Shown: positions 15,976-27,090 of the stretch, piece after piece
How positions within the stretch are numbered: position 1 is the stretch's first letter
Layout of the letters: the number at the start of each line of letters is the position of its first letter
From: Homalodisca vitripennis
Lineage: Eukaryota; Arthropoda; Insecta; Hemiptera; Cicadellidae
Reading direction: 5' to 3'
Length of the DNA stretch: 64,000 bases
Assembly (NCBI RefSeq): GCF_021130785.1
Contig: NC_060213.1
Span: forward strand, 97,270,501 to 97,334,500
Notes under the pieces: generated by a model
Told to the model about the DNA's origin: nothing
What the model saw: the letters and a program-made list of their open reading frames with translations, nothing else
Databases searched by the model: none
Position numbers and translations under genes: made by a program

Positions 15976-15981
15976 AATAAA
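15976..15981 (+). terminator. AATAAA poly(A) signal
   Basis: AATAAA 18 bp after the stop of the candidate plus-strand exon 2. The surrounding DNA is AT-rich, so chance occurrence is possible. Confidence 0.35.
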
Positions 15982-16091
15982 TTAGTTTTTACCCAAAAAA
16001 TGTTTTATTTTAAACTCCTGGAACCCCTATGCTCAGCTCTAAATCATCACACAATAAGGTACGATTCGTCTTTATTTCTCTTGTTTAGTTT

Positions 16092-16388
16092 ACTTTCCCG
16101 CCCTTTTTACATTTGAGGTTATGTTCCCCTGTTCCCGCCAATTTCACAATTGAGGTTATGTTCTACTGTTCCCGCCAACTGGGCGCAGCCATCTAAGAAA
16201 GTGAGGTTAGGTTACCCTGTTCCCGCCAATTCATCATGGGCGCAGCCATATTGAATACGCGGGAAACCAAGAAAGTGAGGTTAGGTTCCCCTGTTCCCGC
16301 CAATTCATCATGGGCGCAGCCATATTGAATACGCGGGAAACCAAGAAAGTGAGGTTAGGTTACCCTGTTCCCGCCAATTTTTCCCGCC
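16092..16388. repeat. 74-bp tandem repeat and E2F-like site cluster
   Basis: Units starting at 16,201, 16,275 and 16,349 are nearly identical (period 74), with degenerate copies to the left. TTCCCGCC occurs at 16,095, 16,132, 16,169, 16,220, 16,294, 16,368 and 16,381, and CGCGGGAAA at two further places. These fit E2F sites. Each full unit also holds GCAGCCATATTG, resembling a YY1 site. Whether this is the end of the viral element or host DNA cannot be decided without the other end. Confidence 0.8.
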
Positions 16389-16442
16389 CTCGCCGCCATA
16401 TTGGAATTCCCTCCGTCCCTCGTTTCTCCCTCACCGGACCCA

Positions 16443-16622
16443 ACAAATCACCGATTTTACCGAAAAACAACGATTTTGACACCCCAAATCACCGATTTTA
16501 CCGAAAAACACGATAATTTCGACAGAATTTGGAACATTTTCATAGGATAAGAGTGTGAGCAGGGAATTTCTCCCGCACATGAAGGGATTTCTCCAGCAAA
16601 TGAGGGAATTTCTCCCTCCCAT
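16443..16622. repeat. Short tandem repeats: 41-bp (two units) and about 25-bp (three units)
   Basis: AAATCACCGATTTTACCGAA occurs twice (near 16,445 and 16,486). Then GGGAATTTCTCC-like units repeat three times from 16,559 to 16,622. They continue the repeat-rich block that starts at 16,092. Confidence 0.7.
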
Positions 16623-17139
16623 AAGAGCCCATGTTAGCGCTCGATCCGCGGGAGGTCTACTTACAGGTAAGAAGAAAGGTTGACAGTTTACAGTACCTTT
16701 GAATATGTATTAATCTATAATAAGTTATTGCATCCAATGCTAAAATCTGTTGCCACTTGAAACTTTGAGGTTTGTTTGTTATCTAGCGGAAAATGAAAGT
16801 GACTGTGATTATAAATACAATGTTAATATAAAATTGTATTAAGTAAACGCAGAAAATATTAAAAAACACTCAACATTTTAATTTTAATTCATAACAATGA
16901 TATAATTACTACACCTTTAAGATGAGTTAACACTCTGAACAAAGTAGTTGGTACAGTAGCGCCATCTTTAAAGCACAGGATTAACAACTTTACGGAACAA
17001 CATTTCTACCACACACACGATTCCCATAATGATGCAACGTCAATTCTCTGGAAAGTCACTAATAACGTGACACAGTATACTATTTTTTCGTATTTTGAAG
17101 TGTCGTGGTTTGAATGTTACACCCAACAACACTTCACTT
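16623..17139. other. No gene seen
   Basis: AT-rich sequence without a convincing reading frame. A donor-like ACAGGTAAGA lies at about 16,664. Confidence 0.6.
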
Positions 17140-17312
17140 TTATAAACAATGGACGTGTAACAGGATTTCAGACATTTGCCATCGTTATAGGTTATAAAGT
17201 GTATAACACAACGTTTCGAGGATTGGAATCTATCCTCTTCGTCAGGTGGAGGAGGTACCTCACGAAGTCCATAATCCTGTTATCCTCTCAAACGTTCCAT
17301 CGTCAATAACAA
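17140..17312 (-). repeat. Dispersed repeat copy with hammerhead-like core
   Basis: The ends resemble each other in inverted orientation (GACGATGG near 17,293 on the minus strand, CCATCGTTATAG near 17,180 on the plus strand). Related copies lie at 33,781-33,838 and 44,165-44,295. On the minus strand 17,245-17,213 reads CTGACGA, a six-base-pair stem (GAGGAT/ATCCTC) and then GAAAC, the conserved core order of a hammerhead ribozyme; such ribozymes occur in Penelope-like and other retroelements. Stems I and III are not demonstrated. Confidence 0.45.
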
Positions 17313-18169
17313 ACTTTAAACAAAGGAATAAAAGTGTGACAAGACTATTTACCAATGCTACAATTCCATACAGTAATTAGTTTAAACAAACAACGAACTG
17401 AAAAATTCCAAGAAACGATCTCAAAGAAAAACATACTACATGCAGCACTCCTGCGCAAACAGAAGCATAATAAATAACTGTGAACAGACCCGTACGCAGA
17501 CCGGTTTTTTCGGACAATTTTACCTGAGCCCGGACTCTCAGAAGGCCCGGGACGGGCCCCGCCACAGTTATTTGCAGATTCAGTGTCGACGGACCAGATA
17601 GATCATTTTTATAACTGTAACGCTATTATAGGGTAAATTTGTAATATCGTTCATTACAAATTCGTAGAAACTGTGGCTATCACAGTAAAATAAAGTAAGT
17701 ATCATAGTAAAATAATAATCTTACTTTGGATTTAACAATCTTGATCGTGTATATTTATATCGTGAACTCATAGTTCTTGCTATCAAACACCTCAATACTT
17801 GCGATCGATCTAACTAGATGAATCATAAGAGAGTGTCGATACAAAAGACGAACTATCTTTAATTGAGAATAAATTTTTTTTTTAACATGTCTTTTAAAGA
17901 TTTTTCTCGCAATCAAAATATCTATAAATAATTGCAATCGGCAGCTAATACACTAATTATCATACATTTTAAGTACTGAAAAAATTAATGAAAATAATGC
18001 TAAAGATATATTTTCTATACATATTTTTAGCAATATATATTGAATCTTACTTCATTAACAAAATAATAATGTTGTCAATGGATAAAATGAGGGGGGAGGG
18101 TTAAAGCTGTATGAATGGTGGCGGGACATGGCTGTACCCGGCCGAATATCTTCTTCAGGGCCCGCCGAA
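17313..18169. other. No gene seen
   Basis: AT-rich DNA with a GC-rich patch at 17,490-17,575 (GCCCGGGACGGGCCC). No supported coding region. Confidence 0.6.
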
Positions 18170-18504
18170 TAGTCCGGTCAATTTAGACATTGACCCTTGC
18201 AAAAATTCCCAGAAAGCTGAAAATTTGCATAGATGTTAGGGATACCATTGTTATGAAATTGTGAAAATTCCCCATCGATCCCATGTCTGCAAAAATTTTT
18301 ATTCAATGTCAAATTTCACAAAAATAGGGTTTTTGAACTTTTTAGCGAAACGGTTAGGTTTATGAAAAAACATGTCACACAAAAATTGTAGATCGTGCAA
18401 TTATCTACAAAAATGCTCCTTATACTTTTTTTCATAACACTAACCATTTTTGAGAAAAAACAATTACAAAATTTTCTTACACTGTATTGTCTATAATATG
18501 AACA
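18170..18504 (+). repeat. Left terminal inverted repeat
   Basis: Pairs with 20,627-20,962 in inverted orientation. Shared stretches include GGGATACCATTGTTATGAAA and CGAAACGGTTAGGTTTATGA. A few substitutions and small indels separate the arms. Confidence 0.88.
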
Positions 18505-18717
18505 CGTTCCCACGCCACCTATGAGTTAGTGTACCTAGCGCGATTTTTTTAATGTGGTTTCCCCAGTAGGCCTAGTTCACAGTCTATTCCAGTAAAATTT
18601 TATGAATGTTTGGTTATTCTTCTTTTTAGTCGTTGCACTCTTGTCAGTGTGGTCGTTGTCGATCAGGTACAGCTCGAGTGACAAGTCCCGTTATATTTGA
18701 TTGTAACATATTTTATT

Positions 18718-18854
18718 AATCTTCATCGTCATTATGTATTTCCTCTTCTTCCCCTTCATCTTCTCTTCTCTCTCTATTTTCTTCTTCTTCCTCATCTTCT
18801 TGAGTAGACATAAATTCTACTAACAGCAATACATCAGTTGCTTCGTCATTCATG
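18718..18854 (-). pseudogene. Acidic C-terminal fragment of the transposon protein
   Basis: The minus-strand frame ends in a Glu/Asp-rich tail (QEDEEEEENRERREDEGEEE) and a TAA. The upstream sequence continues the protein only after a frame change, so the gene is broken. Confidence 0.5.
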
Positions 18855-18889
18855 TAAAACCTTCTTCTGTTGGAGATTCAACATTTGAA

Positions 18890-19095
18890 CACGATTGGCC
18901 TTGACAAGTGGTGCACGTTAGTGAACAAAATAAGCCTACTTTTTTTGCGGTCGCATCTTAAGTTGCACCCCTTTTTGCAGTTCCAAAAAACAGAATTAAG
19001 GAGGTTTTCTGGTTCAGGTGGAAGAAGCGTGTGGGATATGCTTCCAACCCCATTGTTCTGGGTCTAGTTGATTACCAAGCCACACACCTGAACCT
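18890..19095 (-). pseudogene. Cys-rich (CXC-like) fragment of the transposon protein
   Basis: The minus-strand translation gives a DPEQWGWK segment followed, after in-frame stops, by spaced Cys residues and KKVGLFCSLTCTTCQG. Proteins with a QWGWK segment and a C.C.C repeat are common in arthropod repeats. Stops and lost Cys show decay. Confidence 0.4.
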
Positions 19096-19462
19096 AGTAA
19101 TATACATGATAAAACTGTTGGTGAGCGGAAGCCGCGGTTGGAGGAAGGCTGGCTAATTGCACACGTTTTTATTACGTGTTGGTTTTGCAAAAGATAAGTA
19201 ACGTAATTTGTCTATGGAAGTAAATTTTGGAGCTCCATATAAAGACAGAAGAAAGCGAGTTTCTGGTGAAGAGTTGGTATCTTTGAAAGCTTGTACACAT
19301 ATAATAAAATTTTCTTTTTCAAAACTATTAAAAAATTGTTGTTTTACCTCTTCGAAACATTACTGCTGTTGTATAACAGCCAGTCATAGCATGTAAAAAC
19401 TGCATATGATTGAACCGATTGATTGTCTTCCCGAATAATTGCTGGCGCAGTTGATAGGACAC

Positions 19463-19984
19463 TTAATTGCTCTTCTTTGCCTTTATGTTTTTTTCACTCC
19501 AAGCTTGATTGATAATATCATGATAATTAACAAGAAAACATACAATGTTAATTGTCCTACTTTCTGAGTAATAATGACTATTACCATAATTTAACTTCAA
19601 TCGTAATTTAATTTTTCTATTATCAGCACTTACGTTTTTACATATATTTTCTAATTCTTCTAACGTAAACTGGCAGTCATCACCTCTTTCAATATATGAA
19701 AATATTTCCCCCATGGTGAGATACGATGTTTCATCTTGAGGACGGCCGACTTAGCCTCCAGTGGTCGGCTTAAAAAATGATACAAAGCAATCATTATGGT
19801 ACTTAGCTTCAGCAGCAACTAAATCGTGTTCAAACCCGATGCGAGCAACAATAGTTTTTGCGGTGTCATCAGAACGAGACTGAGCTGCGTTCATAACTGA
19901 GTCTTTAAATGAATGAGTTATAACGTTACAAATTTTACGACGAGAGATATGTGCTTGTTTCTTTTTGTATTCCTCACTCAACAT
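19463..19984 (-). pseudogene. Two fragments of a transposon-encoded protein
   Basis: The fragment 19,984-19,751 contains DLVAAEAKYHNDCFVSFF, a motif I know from uncharacterised proteins of arthropod repeats, then stops. A second fragment, 19,714-19,463, begins near FSYIERGDDCQFTLEELENI, which usually follows the first in one protein. Together with the acidic and Cys-rich fragments downstream they indicate one former minus-strand gene inside the element. Frame breaks show it is not functional. Confidence 0.5.
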
Positions 19985-20626
19985 GTCGGCGCAAAATATA
20001 CAACAATTTTTAAAAGAAAAATATGACTCACTTACATGTGCTCTAGTACGAGGAGGACTTTTTGAGAGGTACTAGCTTATTCCTCTTCATGTTGCTGTTT
20101 TGCTGCTGCAATTGTACTCTTTCTATTGTATTGTTTGTGACACTGCACATGATTTGTCGCTGAATTTACATTCTTCAAGTAATCAGTAAATTGATTCCTC
20201 CCTTGAATACTCCCGTTAAGTAACGTCTTCATGCCGCGATCAACAATAACACATTCACCTGAAGATAAAAGTTTAGAGCAAATAAAACACTATTGCGACA
20301 TATTTTCAACAAAAAGTGGATACATCACAAACTTTAGCAGAGAATATTTGAAATAACTACATGTTTTCACTACGAAGAAATTTTAGAGACTAACGGTGAT
20401 TTAGGTGCGACCTCAAAAAAGCAGGTAGACGGAACGGGCACGCGAACAATGGAATGACAGGCAGATGTTGTTCAAAGGACACATGGTCCCTTAAAAATTA
20501 GGTACTCGGTTTTTTTAATATCATATTCTCAGAATTATCAGTCAATATGAATGTATTAGTCACGCAGACTTATAGTTTTACTTATATTACACGCCCAATG
20601 GTATCATAGGCAGCTTAGTCGTGCTT

Positions 20627-20962
20627 ATTATGGACAATACAGTGTAAGAAAGTTTGTAATTGTTTTTTCTCAAAAACGGTTAGTGTTATGAAAAAAATTA
20701 TAAGGAGAATTTTTGTAGATAATTGCATGACCTACAATTTTTGTTTGACATATTTTTTCATAAACCTAACCGTTTCGCTGAAAGGTTCAAAAAACCTATT
20801 TTTGTGAAATTTGACCTTGAATAAAAATTTTTGCAGACATGGGATCGATGGGGACTTTTCACAATTTCATAACAATGGTATCCCTAACATCTATGCAAAT
20901 TTTCAGCTTTCTGGGAATTAATGCAAAGTTACCCCTATTTTTTGGCTAAATTGACCGGACTA
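20627..20962 (-). repeat. Right terminal inverted repeat
   Basis: Inverted copy of 18,170-18,504, ending GGACTA before the GAA flank. Confidence 0.88.
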
Positions 20963-21595
<633 letters not shown>

Positions 21596-22744
21596 CGAGT
21601 TGTGGTGAACTAAGATATGACTTTAAAGATACAGAATTAATTCTGAAGGAGAAATGCGCAACCCCTTTGAAGTTAGGGATATAATTCAAAAGTGCCTGCA
21701 TATAAATTGATGCATTCAAAAGGAAATAAACCTGTATAACTTACATATAGGAGTATTTAAGGACCATACAACATGTCACGAAAGACTTATCGCACATATA
21801 GTCTCACTGCCCTTCAACCCTATGATCTCAAAATCCATAGAGTTTTAGGCTAAAAGGGACCTATGTGACACGTCTTAAGACCTTTCTACCCACATTAAAT
21901 TCACAGTCGGACACACATACGGACAAACTGCTATTTGACCTTTATCTCACTAAGACAATAAGGTTCTCCATTGGACCAAGTAAAACATACGCACCAAGTT
22001 TCAATTTTCTGTAACATTTCCGCCAAGAGCTTTCGCTCAATTGGACCTACAGAGAGGCAGACTTCATTTAAACCTCTTGTCCCCAAATCTCTAGAACCCT
22101 GTTATTAAGAGCTATCGCACAGATGAACAGATACGAACAACGACAATATAAGGGATATTAAAATGAGAATATGTGCAATGAATAAATAAATAATTATGAG
22201 CAGAAAGGATTCATAGCGGTTGTGGACAGTAGTTATCATTCTGACCTCATACAATTCACGTGACTCCCCACGCGACGTGTAGGTGGACAGATCTCCTGGC
22301 TCACGTGGGGCGCTTGTAGCTCTATTGATAATCATTTGCTATGTAGAGAAGCTCGTACGCATACTCAAGAAACATTTCGGCCTAGTCTTTAAATACCTTA
22401 GGAAATTGAAGTATTAAGTTTAAATTGTCCAGCATTCTAAGGTCCACCATAAGTGAAAAGTCCAAGTATGATTTGACACAGTCCTCGCTTCTAACTCCAG
22501 GTTTCTACATATGGTTCACTTGATAACCATCGCCGTTTAACAATCACTTAACACCGGTATTCTGCACCCAAGTGTCTGCCTTTTTATCACATAGTGTCAA
22601 ACTTACGGTGTACCAGATCGAGAATAGAACATTTTATTTTTGCACAGTACCTTATGAGTCCATTGTCATATGTACACATCCTTCTTTGGTATGGTAATGG
22701 ACTAATTCACAGATTTACTCCAGAAGGGTTCATTTCTGTCTGGT
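21596..22744. other. No gene seen; probably old repeats
   Basis: No supported reading frame. The composition is mixed and includes phrases typical of old retroelement 3' ends (for example GAGCTATCGCACAGATGAACAG near 22,110), but no element can be delimited. Confidence 0.5.
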
Positions 22745-23200
22745 TAACTCGTATACATTCAGTAGAACCTAGCTATTCTAGGTACATCAAAAACAGATGT
22801 GTCACTTACATCTAGGCAACTCAATGGATACCCAGGAGTGGCATATCACTAACAGCAAAATTTGAGATATTGGGATTAAGAAAGCTGGTTCATAGTTCTA
22901 GATTACTGCGAAGGATGACTGTTAGAGTGCGTGGGACTGCCTTAGCGTTGGCTTCTTTTAATTGATGATGGAGTATGGCTTATCCTGGTTGCTTAGGCTG
23001 GAAGAGACTGGTGCAGAGCTTGCCTTCTATTGAGCTACCCTCCCAAGGTGTATGACTGAAATAATGTATGGGGGGCAAAAGACGATCCCTACCCTCAGCC
23101 TTACCCATTCTGAACAACTTGTCACTGAGAACACTCTGAAGCAGTGCAAAGTTTCTCCTCGTCGTCTTGTCCTGAGTGAACAGAGTTTACAGAATCACAG
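22745..23200. repeat. Dispersed repeat family, copy 1
   Basis: Aligns by eye with 33,985-34,430 in the same orientation. Shared landmarks in order: GATGTGTCACTTA.ATCT, CCAGGAG.GGCA.ATCACTAAC, GATGACTGTT.GAGT, CTGGTGCAGAGCT/CTGGTTCAGAGCT, CTTACCCAT and TTCTTGTCCTAAG-like ends. Diverged copies, family unknown. Confidence 0.6.
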
Positions 23201-23455
23201 GTACAAACCTATTGTCAAGTTTTTAGTTTGGCGAATAAACTGATTATTTCTATTTCTCAGTCAGACTGAGTGACATAACGAGGTATTTTGGTCTTATATG
23301 GAGACCACTCTGTCCTTATCTACTACATGTTACTACGCATATATTAGGTTATCATAACTATGTTACTAGCAGTGCCGAAGGTAAAGTTAACCTTTAAGAA
23401 CCCTCATATGATCTGAGCCTGAATTTGACTACTATCTGAAGGGAATTTTTATTTT

Positions 23456-23538
23456 CCGACCTCAGATTTGCGTCCCAGATCGTCCAACTTTCCGACGTCA
23501 GATCAGGTTGGACGATCTGGAACGTGATCTGAGGTCGG
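23456..23538. repeat. Strong hairpin, 33-bp arms
   Basis: The left arm 23,456-23,488 and right arm 23,507-23,538 are near-perfect complements (CCGACCTCAGAT and CAGATCGTCCAAC against ATCTGAGGTCGG and GTTGGACGATCTG), with an 18-bp loop. It could be a small MITE or a precursor-like fold. Confidence 0.8.
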
Positions 23539-24932
23539 GAAGTACCGATCGAAAATGTCCCTGGCCATTAGTGCGGGCTAGGGTGCCACACTTTTGACGA
23601 AAAAGAAAAACGTCCCTCGAGATAGTATCTAAATTCAAGCTCAGATCACGTAAGTGCTCGTAAAGGTTAGTTTAAACTTTGTCTATTTATAATACGTACT
23701 CGTACGTACCAAATGTATTTACCTACTTGTATAGCGTACTAACAAATAGTAGATAGGAACAGAGTGGGCTCCGTGGAATACCAAAGTACCAATAAGGGAC
23801 ATGTTTGTGGTTTTATTTTGGTGTAAAAAGGAAATGTTACATATCATACATGGTATATCAATCCAAAACCTAGGAGTTGTGAATGGCTATTCCCAATTCT
23901 TCACTTGGCGTCCCAACACTGGTCCCTAATTTACCTGACCTAAGCGGTTCAAATTAGAGCATGATCTGGACAACCACTTGGCAGGTACCGGTTGTATGAC
24001 ATGTAAGGAAGTGGTTCTACCTAAGGTCGTTGAAGCCATTCAGTTCACTTGCGCAACTTCCTATTTACAGGACGTACGTGTGCACGGCACCAACAAAACA
24101 AACATATGGTACGTGTCAGGAGGGCTGGTTTGAAAATGAAATGACGTGAACCGTAACAAAGCGGGATTAAAATAAGTATAAGTAACGCCCCCCAGCCCCC
24201 ACTACTTTCTACTTACGTCTGCTGTGATAGAGTAGTGTCGCTCAATTTAGTAAGGCAATTTTATTAAATTAATTATTAGTTAAAACATAATGTGATTGCA
24301 ATATAACGTGTTTTCCGACACTGGTGTTATTATAGATTGTTTACTTCAAAAATATGTAAATAAAAAAATAGCAATATTGAAAGTTGGTCTATTTTTAGTT
24401 ACAAAAACGTATTACAGTAATAAAACTCTGGGTACGCCCGTACATGCAAAATTTAACGTAGTACAACCGACTGTGTGTTTGAAAAATATTTTGTTTATGT
24501 TAAATTCATAGCTCTTTAGATATTTCCCTGAATACGGAAAAAAGTGGAAAATAAATGTTATCACTCCTCGTGGCATTGCAGACCTTTAAAGTAGGTACTT
24601 TAAGTAATTTTTTAATCATGCCCAAATATAAACAACTTAAGATAAAAAGGTGAAATTCTTATATGGGTTATAGCTTTAGGGAATGTTTTTTTATATTTTT
24701 TCAATTAAATGAAATTTAGGAAAATAACGCTATTTAAAAACTTTTTAATAAATAAAACACGGTATTTCATGAAGCTATAACTTATACTGTAAACATTACA
24801 CATTTTTATTTTCGGCCGGTTTTATTTGGGCCTGAAAACTGTTATTTAAACAGACAAAGTTAGAACCTGGATAGTAAAATAAAACACAATTATAACTAGA
24901 AAAAATAAAGTGAATATATGAGTATTAAATTC
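23539..24932. other. No gene seen
   Basis: AT-rich, especially after 24,200. No supported coding region. Confidence 0.6.
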
Positions 24933-25114
24933 AGCTCCATTTCACCAGATTACATAATGCAGATGGAGTGATGTTCTCATTGTCTCATCAGGTGCACAAT
25001 TATTGATTGTGACAATGAGACGAGTCTCTTCAGATGGACGTTGATTCCGGATTTCAGGCGTCAAGTCTGTCACAGCGTTAGACTTCAGACGCTGCACTAA
25101 GGTGAAATGGAGCT
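24933..25114. mobile_element. MITE-like element with 14-bp terminal inverted repeats
   Basis: Begins AGCTCCATTTCACC and ends GGTGAAATGGAGCT. Inside are two further stems: CTCATTGTCTC with GACAATGAGACGAG, and GCGTCAAGTCT with AGACTTCAGACGC. Length 182 bp, non-coding. No clear target duplication. Confidence 0.7.
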
Positions 25115-26149
25115 TATCTTGTAAATTGGTATTGAATCAACCCTTTCCCCATTGGTCTACATCATAAGTAACTCCAAGACTAAACATGAAATAAAACTCA
25201 GTTTATAACTATACTGTATACATACTACTTACATACAATAACACACTGTGAAACCTTACTTAAAAAACTTATAATATGCTAAAATTTGTTTATATGGCTA
25301 AAATTTGTTTATTAAAATGTACCGCCTTGAAAATTAATTTGAATGATGGCACCGAAGAGAAATGGTGTCCCAGGTATTCAATAGATTCTTTGAATAATGA
25401 GCACTTTAATGATTTTTTGACGTTGTATAGTGTTAAAAAAAGGCTTTAAACTATGGCGTATTATGTTTCAGAATTAGTCTTCAGTTTTTTAAATACAATT
25501 TAAAATTCGTGCAAGGGTTTTGTTTCATTTGTATAGTTCTGTTTGGATGGTGAAGCACGGGGGTATGAAAAGGGAGAGGGCTCAAAGGGCTGAAGCCCCT
25601 CCGAAATTTATAAAAGCAAATATGAAAATTGCTCATAGTAGTTTGTTCTAAAGTATGACACATTCATGAAGTCTCAAAGCTTAACAATTTCCCGTGGAAA
25701 GATTCCCAACCCCCTGTTTTTATGGCTATTTTATATTATCTAAGCCACCCAATGTGTCAGCCCCCTCCGAAATATATTTTAATATACGTCACTGTCCTGA
25801 AGCGGAGATGATTTAAATAAGCTGGTTTGCTGGTTTCTTCATTAAACTGAAGAAGTATGCGTCGTGGTGAATTCCAGTTTACAAAAATACTTGGAACACA
25901 TAAACTGTCGGGTACATAATTTTGATTTGGATTCATTGACTTCAGTCATTGACTTCCGTTCATTGACTTCCAACTGACAGAAAAACACCATCTGTTTTTG
26001 GAATCAAGAGGTGACCGCAGTCACAGGTTGCGTAACGTGAATGGTGTTTCAATCGGCCTCCAGACAGTCTGGCTCGACAGAGTGGAACATAGGAACGCTT
26101 TGTTCTCGACTAAAGAACAACGTTTAAGAAGTAGGATAGTGACATAATT
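25115..26149. other. No gene seen
   Basis: No supported coding region. GAAGCCCCTCCGAAATTTATAAAAGCAA (near 25,592) and CAGCCCCCTCCGAAATATATTTTAATATACG (near 25,758) are similar and may be old repeat ends. Confidence 0.5.
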
Positions 26150-27090
26150 TGGGTTCCAATTGGTTCCGCGAAATTTGGTTCGAATTCCTTGAATATTTAA
26201 GCGACAGATTGTGAAAACTTTGGGCAATCCAATTTGTTCCACGAATTTGGTTCCAGTTCCATGAATATTTCTCCAGTTGAACTAAGCGACAGGCAGTGAA
26301 AATTTCGGGTAAACCAATTGGTTCCGCGAAATTTGGTTCGAATTCCATGAATATTTCTCCAGTTGAACTAAGCGACAGGCAGTAAAAAATTCGGGTAAAC
26401 CAATTGGTTCCGTGAAATTTGGTTCGAATTCCATGAATATTTCTCCAGTTGAACTAAGCGACAGGCAGTGAAAAAAATTCGGGTAAACCAATTTGATTCT
26501 CCATGAAATTTAAATTCGAATTTCTTGACATTTCTTTCAGTTGAACCTAAGCGATAGATAGTGAAAAAATACGTGTAATCCAATCTGCATTCAGCGAAAT
26601 TTTAATTCGAAATTCCATATATATTTCTCCAGTTTGAACTACGCGAGAGATAGTTGAAACATTTGCGTAATCCAAAGTGGTTCCGTCTCCGCGAAGAATT
26701 TGGTTTCGAAATCCTTGAATATTGTTTCCAGTTGAACTAAGCGACGTATATTTAGAAACATCGGGTAATCCAATGATAATTGGTTCCTATGGAAATTTTG
26801 GTTCGGAATTCCATGAATATTTCTTTCTCCAGGTCGAACTTAGCGACAGATTTAGAAACATTCGGGTAATCCAATTGGGTTACGCGAAATGTCGGTTCGA
26901 ATTCCATGAATTGCTCCAGTTTGAACTAAGTGTTTAATGACTGAAAATTTTCGGGTAATTCACTTGGTTTCCACGAAATTTGGTTCGAATTCTTGTGAAT
27001 ATTACTCCTGTTGAACTAAGTGAATTACAGTTAACACTTTTGTGTAATCCAATTGGTTCCCCGCGAAGTTTCGATCGAAATTCTTAAATC
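26150..27090. repeat. 86/87-bp tandem array, left copy (about 11 units)
   Basis: The unit contains TTGGTTCCGCGAAATTTGGT, TCGAATTCCATGAATATTTC, TCCAGTTGAACTAAGCGACA and TTCGGGTAA.CCAA. Units before about 26,480 are clean; later ones have frequent single-base insertions. The last units match, in order and in private variants, those of the array at 31,660-32,108. Confidence 0.92.

Larger units (their letters stand above)
18170..20962. mobile_element. Decayed 2.79-kb DNA transposon with long terminal inverted repeats
   Basis: Begins TAGTCCGGTCAATTTAG and ends with the exact complement CTAAATTGACCGGACTA. The inverted repeats extend about 335 bp with few differences. The flanks are GAA on both sides (18,167-18,169 and 20,963-20,965), a likely 3-bp target duplication. 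The interior holds broken coding segments on the minus strand. The superfamily is not identified: the ends lack the CACTA signature, and no DDE catalytic motif is visible. Confidence 0.85.

Noticed and set aside
15669..15977. Plus-strand frame of 102 codons at the right side of the element
   Set aside because: It runs through CCAAT-box promoter-like DNA with no recognisable protein features; the short exon in another frame at 15,887 fits better.
26021..26583. Several overlapping minus-strand frames with repeated LVQLEKYSWN-like text
   Set aside because: They are read-through of the 87-bp tandem array, not proteins.
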